5,168 nt of DNA, from positions 1 through 5,168 of the forward strand of contig JAEZXP010000109.1 of assembly GCA_023419655.1 (NCBI GenBank). The letters are read 5' to 3'. The notes below the pieces were generated by a model. It had not been told where the DNA came from. It saw nothing but the letters and a program-made list of their open reading frames with translations, and made no database searches. Made by a program: the position numbers and the translations under genes. This document shows, piece by piece, positions 1 to 5,168 of this stretch; the first letter of the stretch is position 1; every line of letters starts with the position of its first letter. Source of the DNA: Bacillota bacterium (lineage in GTDB: Bacteria; Bacillota; Clostridia; Lachnospirales; Lachnospiraceae).

Positions 1-957
1 TTGTAAGCCGTTCAAAAGGCTTTGATAAATCAATTTCCTCACCATCGTAGGTTATCTTCGTTGTACTAAGCACCTTATTTGCCACATTACGGAATAATCT
101 TCTACCAAATCCATCATGCCGTAGTAATCTGTATAAGCCTGATACAGCTCAAGCAGCGTGAATTCAGGATTATGCCTTACGGACAATCCCTCATTACGAA
201 ATACCCTGCCGATTTCATACACCCGCTCCAGACCGCCTACTATCAGTCTCTTCAGATATAGCTCTAAAGAAATTCGAAGAAACATATCCTGGTCCAATGC
301 ATTGTGATGGGTGGTAAAAGGCTTTGCTGCAGCTCCGCCGGCATTCGGTACCAATACCGGCGTCTCTACCTCGATAAAATCCTTATTATCCAGATAATTC
401 CGAATCTCCCTTATAATCAGAGACCGCTTTACAAATGTATCCCGAACCTCCGGATTGACGATAAGGTCCACATATCTCTGACGATATCGGGTATCCGTAT
501 CCCGAAGTCCGTGGAACTTCTCAGGAAGCACCTGCAGGCTTTTTGAAAGAAGAACAATACTTTTAACCTTTATGGAAATCTCGCCGGAATGTGTCTTAAA
601 CACTTCACCTTCCAGGCCTACAATATCACCAATGTCGTATTTCTTAAATTCAGCATAAGGCTCCTCACCAATATCATCCCTTCTGACATAGGCCTGAATA
701 TCGCCCTTTAAATCCCGCACATTGCAAAAGGAAGCCTTGCCCATGACACGCTTTGTCATGATACGGCCTGCTACCCTTACGGTTTTTCCTTCGAATCCTT
801 CAAAATCATCCGCAATATCCGATGAATGATGGGTCACATTATACTTCATTATTTGAAAGGGGTCTTTTCCCTTCTCCTGAAGCTCCGCCAGCTTTGTCCT
901 TTTAACTTTAAGCAGCGTATTGATATCCTGTTCATTTTGTACTCTTTCGTCAGTCAT
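1..957 (-). pseudogene. lysS: Lysyl-tRNA synthetase, class II, 3' end off-window, frameshifted at about 96-97
   Basis: Class II aminoacyl-tRNA synthetase that charges tRNA-Lys with lysine using ATP in the cytoplasm. The ATG at 957 has the Shine-Dalgarno AGAGGTGA (965-972) seven bases upstream. Residues of roughly 58-145 form the OB-fold anticodon-binding domain (GRIMTKRVMGKASF onward). The catalytic domain follows, with motif 1 around IEVETPVLVPNAGGAAAKPF and motif 2 around FRNEGLSVRHNPEFTLLELY. The frame is normal through residue 287 (...MMDLVED), then one T is missing from the expected TTT on the coding strand. Translation therefore ends 14 missense residues later at TAA (52-54). The neighbouring frame continues as LFRNVANKVLSTTKITYDGE and EEIDLSKPFERL to the window edge, typical LysS sequence. 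The product as read (301 aa against about 500 for the family) would lack motif 3 and so be inactive. Because the gene is usually essential, a sequence error in a short homopolymer is the most likely cause; true decay with a second lysS elsewhere is possible. It follows greA by 80 bp, probably in one operon. A weak internal promoter, CTGACA-17-TAAAGT (993-1021), is possible. Confidence 0.5.
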
Positions 958-1037
958 GTTCTCTTCACCTCTTATCGTTTAAGCCGATATAGACTTTACC
1001 TTAAGTATAACCCTCTGTCAGAAGTCAATACCGTTTT

Positions 1038-1520
1038 TTAATTTGACCTTTGGATTTCTAATATTTCATATTGAATCACTTCTCCGTGGCTCTCCACATT
1101 TACAATTTCTCCGACCCGCTTGCCAAGAAGCTCCTTGCCCAGAGGAGATTCGTTGGAGATTTTCCCCTTGAGGCTGTTCGCTTCCGTCGAGCCAACGATT
1201 TTATATGTTAATTCCTCTTTGTATTCCATATCATATATCCGAACCTTGCAGCCGATATTGATTGTGTCTACATCGACCTCGTCTTCTATAACAACTTCCG
1301 CATTCCTGAGAATTCTGTCAATCTCTTCAATTCTGGCCTCTATGTCTCTTTGCTCGTCCTTAGCAGCATCATATTCGGCATTCTCAGAAAGATCCCCCTG
1401 CTCTCTGGCTTCTTTTATCTTCTGGGCTATTTCTTTTCTTTTATTTACCTTTAAGTCATGAAGTTCCTCTTCCAATTGCTGCAATCCTTCATAAGTCAAT
1501 ATGTTTTTCTTCTCTACCAT
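1038..1520 (-). CDS. greA: Transcription elongation factor GreA
   Basis: GreA binds in the RNA polymerase secondary channel and stimulates cleavage of backtracked transcripts, rescuing stalled elongation complexes. The protein is 160 aa, normal for the family. Residues 1 to about 75 form the N-terminal antiparallel coiled coil, rich in E, K and R. Its tip carries GDLSENAEY, with the acidic residues D43 and E46 that assist the catalytic metal. The C-terminal FKBP-like domain ends with the family signature SPLGKELLGKRVGEIV. The frame extends further upstream, but the ATG at 1520 is chosen because a long purine-rich Shine-Dalgarno (1527-1536) sits just before it and the protein then begins at the usual position. 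Upstream ATG codons overlap that site or lie in the leader. It is first in a probable greA-lysS operon, an arrangement common in Clostridia, and is driven by a consensus promoter at 1579-1607. No sequence defects are seen. Confidence 0.97.
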   Translation of the reverse strand: MVEKKNILTYEGLQQLEEELHDLKVNKRKEIAQKIKEAREQGDLSENAEYDAAKDEQRDIEARIEEIDRILRNAEVVIEDEVDVDTINIGCKVRIYDMEYKEELTYKIVGSTEANSLKGKISNESPLGKELLGKRVGEIVNVESHGEVIQYEILEIQRSN

Positions 1521-1526
1521 AAAACA

Positions 1527-1536
1527 CCCTTCCTCC
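1527..1536 (-). promoter_or_regulatory. Shine-Dalgarno site that sets the greA start
   Basis: On the minus strand this reads GGAGGAAGGG, followed six bases later by the ATG at 1520. It decides against two longer in-frame starts, which would place the initiation codon inside or upstream of this ribosome-binding site. Confidence 0.85.
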
Positions 1537-1578
1537 ATATTGCATATTACTTTTAATTCCATACAATACATTCAAAGT

Positions 1579-1607
1579 ATTATATATCATCGCCTGTTTC
1601 TTGTCAA
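1579..1607 (-). promoter_or_regulatory. Consensus sigma-A promoter of greA(-lysS)
   Basis: The minus strand carries TTGACA (1602-1607), a 17-bp spacer and TATAAT (1579-1584), a perfect match to the housekeeping consensus in both boxes. Transcription should start near 1572, giving a leader of about 50 nt before greA. No intervening terminator is evident before lysS, so this promoter probably serves both genes. Confidence 0.85.
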
Positions 1608-1641
1608 CATCATATATTATCCTATAATTTGTTGTAATTCA

Positions 1642-1664
1642 TCAAAATTTTCACGCAATTTTGA
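1642..1664. repeat. Perfect 8-bp inverted repeat, operator-like
   Basis: TCAAAATT (1642-1649) and AATTTTGA (1657-1664) are exact reverse complements separated by seven bases (TTCACGC). The right arm overlaps the -35 box of the plus-strand promoter candidate, and the dyad ends 35 bp upstream of the greA -35 box. The AT-rich arms and the spacing fit a binding site for a dimeric regulator better than a stable RNA hairpin. No regulator is identified. Confidence 0.45.
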
Positions 1665-1689
1665 CAATATTAGTGTTATCCATTCTAAT
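1661..1689 (+). promoter_or_regulatory. Plus-strand sigma-A promoter candidate between greA and lysA
   Basis: TTGACA (1661-1666), a 17-bp spacer and TCTAAT (1684-1689) match the consensus at 11 of 12 positions. It diverges from the greA promoter and would start RNA near 1696, running toward and then antisense to the 3' end of lysA. No plausible plus-strand protein gene lies downstream, so it is either the promoter of a small or antisense RNA or a chance match in AT-rich DNA. Confidence 0.4.
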
Positions 1690-1795
1690 CACCTTTTCCT
1701 GCGGCATAAAATGCATGCTGCCGAAACGTAATGATTATTATGGACAGTATATCTTATCTTTATAGCATATAAAATATTCTATCCTTTTATGAATA

Positions 1796-1825
1796 TTACG
1801 TTATGTCCTATTCAGATAAACGTAA
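1796..1825. repeat. Imperfect inverted repeat downstream of lysA
   Basis: TTACGTTAT (1796-1804) pairs with ATAAACGTAA (1816-1825) with one bulged A and an 11-base loop. It begins about 35 bp past the lysA stop on the transcribed side. It could stabilise the 3' end of the lysA transcript, but no U-run follows on the minus strand, so it is not a standard intrinsic terminator. Confidence 0.3.
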
Positions 1826-1859
1826 AAATTCCTTAATAATAACGGGCTTTATATTGTTT

Positions 1860-3119
1860 TTACAGCTTATTAAAATATTCGCCAAAGTCAAAGGTTGCAA
1901 AATAATCCTTTGGCGTCTCCGCTCTGCGGATTAGCTGTACTGAATTATCTTCCTTTAAAAGCAGCTCCGCACTTCTTAATTTTCCGTTGTAATTATAGCC
2001 CATGGAAAAGCCGTGAGCCCCTGTGTCATGAATAACAATCAAATCGCCGATATCAATCTTTGGCAGCATTCTGTCAACGGCAAATTTATCATTGTTCTCA
2101 CATAGGGAACCGGTTACATCGTATTTATAATCACAGGGAGCATCCTCCTTGCCCATAACCGTTATATGATGATAGGCGCCGTACATCGCAGGCCTCATCA
2201 AATTAACCGCACAGGCATCAAGTCCTATATACTCCTTATAGATATGCTTCTCATGCACCGCAGTTGCCACCAGATGTCCATAAGGTGCCAGCATATATCT
2301 TCCCAGCTCCGTGTAGATTGCCACATCTCCCATTCCGGCCGGAACAAGAATCTCCTCATATGCCTTTCTTACGCCTTCTCCGATAGCCATAATATCATTC
2401 GGCTTTTCTTCAGGGCGATAGGGTATTCCCACTCCACCGGAAAGATTAATAAACCGGATATCGGCCCCTGTCTTTTCGTGAAGCTCTACTGCCAGTTCAA
2501 ATAATATGCCTGCCAGTGTCGGATAGTATTCATTGGAAATCGTATTGCTTGCAAGAAAAGCATGGATACCAAAATGCTTTGCACCCTTTTCCTTTAAGAT
2601 ACGAAAGCCCTCTATCAATTGCTCCTTGGTAAAGCCGTATTTTGCATCTCCCGGATTATCCATAATTCCATTGGATGTCTTAAATACTCCGCCGGGGTTA
2701 TACCTGCAGCTGATGGTCTCAGGAATCCCTGTCGTCCTTTCAAGGAATTCTATATGGGTAAAATCATCCAGATTAATGATACCGTCCATCTCTCTTGCTT
2801 TTATATATTCCTCTGCAGGCGTTACATTGGACGAGAACATGATATCCTCACCGGAATATCCTACCGCTTCAGCCAGCATCAGCTCTGTCAAAGAGGAGCA
2901 ATCCACCCCGCAGCCTTCCTCCTTTAATATATTTAATATATAAGGATTGGGTGTGGCTTTTATTGCAAAATATTCCTTAAACCCTTTATTCCATGCAAAT
3001 GCAGCCTTTAACCGTCTTGCATTTTCACGGATACCCTTTTCATCATAGATATGAAAAGGGGTCGGGTATGTCTTTACTATTTCCTTTAGTTGATTCAAAT
3101 TAACAAATGGTTTCTTCAT
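1860..3119 (-). CDS. lysA: Diaminopimelate decarboxylase (PLP fold-type III)
   Basis: Cytoplasmic PLP enzyme that decarboxylates meso-2,6-diaminopimelate to L-lysine, the last step of lysine synthesis. The protein is 419 aa, the usual length. The N-terminal alanine-racemase-like barrel holds EYFAIKATPNP, with K54 as the expected Schiff-base lysine. Next come GIHAFLASNT (184-193), the glycine-rich phosphate site SGGVGIP (227-233) and TELGRYML (ELGR at 271-274, in place of the common EPGR). The C-terminal beta domain carries SLCENNDKFA, with C340 and E341 expected at the dimer-interface active site, then HDTGAHGFSMGYNYNG. The usual HIGSQ and GAY motifs are thus replaced (F188, H369). I recall such motifs as shared by a Firmicute LysA subgroup, so activity is still likely. 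The ATG at 3119 is chosen over the in-frame GTG at 3125, which touches the ribosome-binding site. It lies 69 bp downstream of the PHP gene, probably in one operon. A related decarboxylase of the same family is a less likely alternative. Confidence 0.93.
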   Translation of the reverse strand: MKKPFVNLNQLKEIVKTYPTPFHIYDEKGIRENARRLKAAFAWNKGFKEYFAIKATPNPYILNILKEEGCGVDCSSLTELMLAEAVGYSGEDIMFSSNVTPAEEYIKAREMDGIINLDDFTHIEFLERTTGIPETISCRYNPGGVFKTSNGIMDNPGDAKYGFTKEQLIEGFRILKEKGAKHFGIHAFLASNTISNEYYPTLAGILFELAVELHEKTGADIRFINLSGGVGIPYRPEEKPNDIMAIGEGVRKAYEEILVPAGMGDVAIYTELGRYMLAPYGHLVATAVHEKHIYKEYIGLDACAVNLMRPAMYGAYHHITVMGKEDAPCDYKYDVTGSLCENNDKFAVDRMLPKIDIGDLIVIHDTGAHGFSMGYNYNGKLRSAELLLKEDNSVQLIRRAETPKDYFATFDFGEYFNKL

Positions 3120-3126
3120 CGGCACT

Positions 3127-3131
3127 CTCCT
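3127..3131 (-). promoter_or_regulatory. Shine-Dalgarno site that sets the lysA start
   Basis: AGGAG on the minus strand lies seven bases upstream of the ATG at 3119. The competing GTG at 3125 would be only one base from it, which is too close for initiation. The 419-aa form is therefore preferred over the 421-aa form. Confidence 0.8.
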
Positions 3132-3188
3132 AAAATGTAAAAAGCCGGACTAATCATACGATATCCGCTTATGTATCTTATTTTCAAA

Positions 3189-3866
3189 TTATATATTCAT
3201 CACTAATTTATAGTCTCCCGATTTTACATTGGATATAAATTCGTGAATATTTTTCACCGGTTTTTCAAATCCCAATCCGCAGTATTCTGTCTCAAATCCA
3301 TGGGCATCCGTTCCCGCAAATTCCGGAAGATTATGCTTTCTGGCATAAGCTGCAGCCTGCGTATTCGGTTCCATGCTTTTATTACCGACATTATATACCT
3401 CTACCGCATCAACAAGCTCGGGAAAAAGACGTATCTCTTTTATATAAGGCCGGACACGGAATGGATGTGCATGAACCACATAACCTCCTGCCTCATGAAC
3501 ATGGTGATATTGTTCTTCTATCGACCAGTAAAGTATCTCCGGATGACTTCTTATCCATTCATGATCCAGTCCGTATATTAAAAATTCTGTTCCTCTATAA
3601 TTAGCTTCCCATCCGAAGAATACGGATAATCCCAGCTTATCCCCTTCATTTCTGGCATTCTCATAACCCTTGCAGAACAAATCAACTCTTTTCTCCCAAG
3701 GTAAATTGGCTGGAACAGCCGTGTTTCCATTAAAAAAATGGTCTGTTACAATAATGCCGGCATACCCGGCTTCCTTGTATATCCTTACCTGCTCCGCCCC
3801 GGTTCTTATCGAACATGCACTTGCTTCACTGGTATGCAGATGGGTTTCATATAAATATATGCCCAC
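3189..3866 (-). CDS. PHP-domain metal-dependent phosphoesterase, substrate unknown
   Basis: A 225-aa protein made of a single PHP (polymerase and histidinol phosphatase) domain. Family metal-binding motifs are all visible: HLHT (9-12), TDH (41-43), a glutamate in FFGWEAN (E87), HAHP (132-135) and GTDAH (185-189). These side chains normally hold two or three metal ions for phosphate ester hydrolysis. No signal peptide or membrane segment is seen, so it should be cytoplasmic. The domain matches stand-alone PHP hydrolases, whose members include histidinol phosphatases and nucleotide or oligonucleotide phosphatases; the sequence alone does not choose among them. The start is GTG at 3866, with AAGGGCAGGTG upstream (AGGTG at 3872-3876, five bases away); no in-frame ATG lies between it and HLHT. 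It precedes lysA by 69 bp on the same strand and is probably cotranscribed, but a role in lysine metabolism is unproven. Confidence 0.88.
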   Translation of the reverse strand: MGIYLYETHLHTSEASACSIRTGAEQVRIYKEAGYAGIIVTDHFFNGNTAVPANLPWEKRVDLFCKGYENARNEGDKLGLSVFFGWEANYRGTEFLIYGLDHEWIRSHPEILYWSIEEQYHHVHEAGGYVVHAHPFRVRPYIKEIRLFPELVDAVEVYNVGNKSMEPNTQAAAYARKHNLPEFAGTDAHGFETEYCGLGFEKPVKNIHEFISNVKSGDYKLVMNI

Positions 3867-3871
3867 TCTAA

Positions 3872-3876
3872 CACCT
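3872..3876 (-). promoter_or_regulatory. Shine-Dalgarno site supporting a GTG start of the PHP gene
   Basis: AGGTG, within AAAGGGCAGGTG on the minus strand, is five bases upstream of the GTG at 3866. It supports this non-ATG initiation codon, as no in-frame ATG exists before the first metal-binding motif. Confidence 0.65.
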
Positions 3877-3939
3877 GCCCTTTCTAATCAGCAGCCTCGC
3901 CCGTCACTACTCTCTATACAGTTTCAGAGTATCGCTCCT

Positions 3940-3967
3940 ATTATACATCATTTTCGATTATTTTCAA
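3940..3967 (-). promoter_or_regulatory. Promoter candidate for the PHP-lysA unit
   Basis: The minus strand has TTGAAA (3962-3967), a 16-bp spacer and TATAAT (3940-3945). The start site would be near 3933, giving a leader of about 67 nt. That leader contains a 6-bp dyad (TACTCT at 3908-3913 and AGAGTA at 3926-3931) but is too short for a lysine riboswitch. Confidence 0.65.
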
Positions 3968-4048
3968 ACATTTTTTATGTAAGCCTTCATCTAGTGAAAC
4001 TGAGACCTTGTTCCCACACCCTTTCTTTGTAAAACGTCTGGCCGCCAT
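3941..4048 (-). CDS. Possible 35-aa small protein, unrecognised
   Basis: An ATG-initiated frame of 35 codons ends in tandem stops (TAA TAG). The peptide is basic at the N-terminus (MAARRFTKKG), followed by KVSVSLDEGLHKKCLKII. The latter part loosely resembles the strand and first helix of ribbon-helix-helix proteins, but it is shorter than a normal domain. No good Shine-Dalgarno precedes it (only GGTTGA), an in-frame TGA lies two codons upstream, and its 3' end coincides with the promoter candidate of the PHP gene. A TATAAT at 4097-4102 on the minus strand could serve as its -10 box, although the matching -35 (ACTTTG) is poor. It may be a chance frame; I assign no function. Confidence 0.15.
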   Translation of the reverse strand: MAARRFTKKGCGNKVSVSLDEGLHKKCLKIIENDV

Positions 4049-4109
4049 ATTTCAACCGGATACGAACAAAAAACACATAAACCGCTCGAACGTATGATTA
4101 TAAAATTAC

Positions 4110-4138
4110 TAGAAAAATACAAAGTGTTGTGTTATAAT
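4110..4138 (+). promoter_or_regulatory. Extended -10 promoter of the gyrB-like gene
   Basis: TATAAT (4133-4138) is preceded by TG in the extended -10 position (TGTTATAAT) and, 17 bp upstream, by TAGAAA (4110-4115), a four-of-six match to the -35 consensus. Transcription should start near 4145, about 44 nt before the ATG. The ribosome-binding site AAGGGG (4172-4177) lies 11 bases from the start codon. Confidence 0.75.
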
Positions 4139-4188
4139 CATTTGGAATAATCTATATATAGAATCTTGTAAAAGGGGAATTTAAAACC

Positions 4189-5168
4189 ATGGAACAATAT
4201 AGCGGAAGTCAAATCGTTGTTTTAGAAGGACTTGAGGCAGTCCGCAGACGTCCCGGAATGTATATAGGAAGCACCGGACCCAGAGGCCTTCATCATCTTA
4301 TCTGGGAAATTATCGACAATGGTATTGATGAGCATCTGGCAGGCTACTGCACCCAGATAGATGTTACAATTCGAAAGGACGGCGGTATTGAGATAGCGGA
4401 TAACGGCCGTGGCGTACCCGTAGATATTCATCCGACAAAGAAGATACCCACTGCCCGTGTCGTCTATACCGTCCTCCATGCCGGAGGCAAGTTTGACAGT
4501 ACCGTATACAAGGTGTCAGGCGGTCTTCACGGTGTTGGTGCATCGGTTGTAAATGCCCTTTCAAAACGCATGCTTGTGGAGATAAAAAGGGATGGCAAAG
4601 TATACCGTGATGAATATATAAACGGCGGAAATCCTGCAACAAAATTGGAAAATGGTCTTCTTCCTGTTGTCGGCAAATGCAACAAATCCGATACAGGTAC
4701 GAAGGTTATCTTCTATCCTGACGACACCATCTTTGAAACGGTGGAATTCAAGGCCGATATCATTCAAAAAAAGCTAAAGGAAATCGCTTTTCTTAATAAA
4801 AATCTCCGTCTGAATTTTAATGATGAAATTACCGGCACCTCAAAAAGCTATCTTGAGGAATTCGGCATCAAAAGCTTTGTTTCCTATCTTACCAGAGAAA
4901 TGACTCCCCTTCATGACGAGCCCATCTATCTGGAAGGACAAAGCGGCGATATCGAAGTAGAGATAGCATTTCAATATACCGATAACTATTCCGAGCAGAT
5001 AAACTCTTATTGCAACCGTATTAATGTAGTGGACGGCGGCACCTTGGTTACCGGTTTTAAGACAGGCCTTACCCGGGTTATGAACCAATATGCCAGAGAA
5101 CTGGGTATCTTAAAAGATAAGGATGAGAATTTCGACGGCAAGGATATCCGTAACGGCATCGTTGCCAT
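4189..5168 (+). CDS. gyrB: DNA gyrase / type IIA topoisomerase subunit B, 3' end off-window
   Basis: ATPase subunit of a type IIA topoisomerase, pairing with an A subunit (GyrA or ParC) to pass one DNA duplex through another in the cytoplasm. The first 326 codons are present and open; full proteins are about 640 aa. Residues 1 to about 220 form the GHKL ATPase domain: VLEGLEAVRRRPGMYIG (11-27), the N-box EIIDNGIDE with E40 as presumed catalytic base and N44 for magnesium, DNGRGVP (71-77), the ATP lid YKVSGGLHGVGASVVNALS (107-125), R140, and TGTK around T171. The transducer domain follows (GIKSFVSYL, DEPIYLEG). Its wording (SQI, AGYC, YKVSGG, FKTGLTRV) favours GyrB over ParE. Oddities: DNGIDEHL replaces the usual DNSIDEAL, and NVVDGGTLVTGF replaces the usual NTxEGGTHExGF. 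No dnaA, dnaN or recF lies upstream, so this may be a second, diverged gyrB paralog. A parE assignment cannot be excluded. The start is supported by AAGGGG (4172-4177). Confidence 0.88.
   Translation, partial: MEQYSGSQIVVLEGLEAVRRRPGMYIGSTGPRGLHHLIWEIIDNGIDEHLAGYCTQIDVTIRKDGGIEIADNGRGVPVDIHPTKKIPTARVVYTVLHAGGKFDSTVYKVSGGLHGVGASVVNALSKRMLVEIKRDGKVYRDEYINGGNPATKLENGLLPVVGKCNKSDTGTKVIFYPDDTIFETVEFKADIIQKKLKEIAFLNKNLRLNFNDEITGTSKSYLEEFGIKSFVSYLTREMTPLHDEPIYLEGQSGDIEVEIAFQYTDNYSEQINSYCNRINVVDGGTLVTGFKTGLTRVMNQYARELGILKDKDENFDGKDIRNGIVA

Larger units (their letters stand above)
1521..1859. other. AT-rich intergenic region between lysA and greA
   Basis: This stretch of 339 bp contains the greA leader and promoter. 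It also holds a plus-strand promoter candidate (1661-1689), a perfect 8-bp inverted repeat (1642-1664), a small GC-containing hairpin (1701-1721) and an imperfect inverted repeat (1796-1825). I see no stem followed by a T-run that would qualify as an intrinsic terminator for lysA on the minus strand. A well-placed ribosome-binding site (AGGTGAT, 1688-1694) precedes a minus-strand ATG at 1683, but the frame stops after 10 codons. No full gene or known structured RNA is recognised. Confidence 0.7.
3867..4188. other. Divergent intergenic region between the PHP gene and the gyrB-like gene
   Basis: These 322 bp hold the leader and promoter of the PHP-lysA unit on the minus strand (3940-3967), the promoter and ribosome-binding site of the gyrB-like gene on the plus strand (4110-4177), and a doubtful 35-codon frame (3941-4048, minus). 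A LexA-like half-site, CGAACGTATG, lies at 4087-4096. I recognise no tRNA, riboswitch or intrinsic terminator here. Confidence 0.7.

Noticed and set aside
89..105. Programmed -1 frameshift in lysS
   Set aside because: No X-XXY-YYZ slippery sequence or obvious downstream stimulatory structure is seen, and LysS is not known for recoding.
1521..1571. 17-residue N-terminal extension of GreA
   Set aside because: The longer frame runs through the predicted transcription start region and the Shine-Dalgarno site; GreA proteins begin close to the chosen methionine.
1796..1825. Intrinsic terminator of lysA
   Set aside because: The inverted repeat is AT-rich and is not followed by a U-run in the lysA transcript direction, so it does not meet the usual terminator pattern.
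2166..2943. Several plus-strand open frames opposite lysA
   Set aside because: All lie antisense to a continuous, motif-complete LysA frame and show no coding features of their own.
3153..3187. Separate lysA promoter between the PHP gene and lysA
   Set aside because: TATGAT (3153-3158, minus strand) and TTGAAA (3182-3187) are present but their spacing is 23 bp, too long for a normal sigma-A promoter.
3670..4032. Plus-strand open frame of about 120 codons opposite the PHP gene 5' end
   Set aside because: It overlaps the strongly supported PHP gene on the other strand, has no family resemblance and lacks a ribosome-binding site.
4222..4767. Overlapping minus-strand open frames opposite the gyrB-like gene
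   Set aside because: The plus strand encodes unmistakable GHKL ATPase motifs throughout; the antisense frames have no motifs or start signals.

Overview
The window looks like chromosomal core sequence from a low-to-moderate GC Firmicute. The best guess is a Clostridia member close to Lachnospiraceae. This rests on AT-rich intergenic DNA, strong purine-rich Shine-Dalgarno sites, consensus-like sigma-A promoters, the greA-lysS gene pair, and the style of the LysA and GyrB-like proteins. I see no transposase, integrase, phage gene, CRISPR array, tRNA or rRNA.

Layout: four genes lie on the minus strand and one on the plus strand. From the left, the window opens inside lysS (lysyl-tRNA synthetase, 1-957, minus), which is preceded by greA (transcript cleavage factor, 1038-1520, minus). 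A perfect TTGACA-17-TATAAT promoter at 1579-1607 drives greA and probably lysS. An AT-rich intergenic stretch (1521-1859) follows. It also carries a plus-strand promoter candidate and an 8-bp perfect inverted repeat. Next come lysA (diaminopimelate decarboxylase, 1860-3119, minus) and, upstream of it, a PHP-domain phosphoesterase gene (3189-3866, minus, GTG start). These two are probably cotranscribed from a TTGAAA-16-TATAAT promoter at 3940-3967. A 322-nt divergent intergenic region separates them from a plus-strand type IIA topoisomerase B subunit gene (gyrB-like, 4189 to the window end), which has its own extended -10 promoter.

Functional themes: LysA makes lysine and LysS charges it onto tRNA. 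GreA and the gyrase-like subunit serve transcription and DNA topology. No lysine riboswitch is evident ahead of lysA.

Most notable points: (1) lysS carries a one-base deletion at about 96-97 that truncates the protein to 301 aa, while the neighbouring frame resumes a perfect LysS sequence up to the window edge; a sequencing or assembly error or a real lesion must be distinguished. (2) The GyrB-like protein departs from family consensus and is not next to dnaA/dnaN/recF genes, suggesting a second, diverged paralog. (3) LysA has a variant PLP-site motif set. (4) The greA/lysA intergenic region contains an operator-like dyad overlapping an apparent antisense-directed promoter. I found no convincing evidence of a wholly new biological system here.
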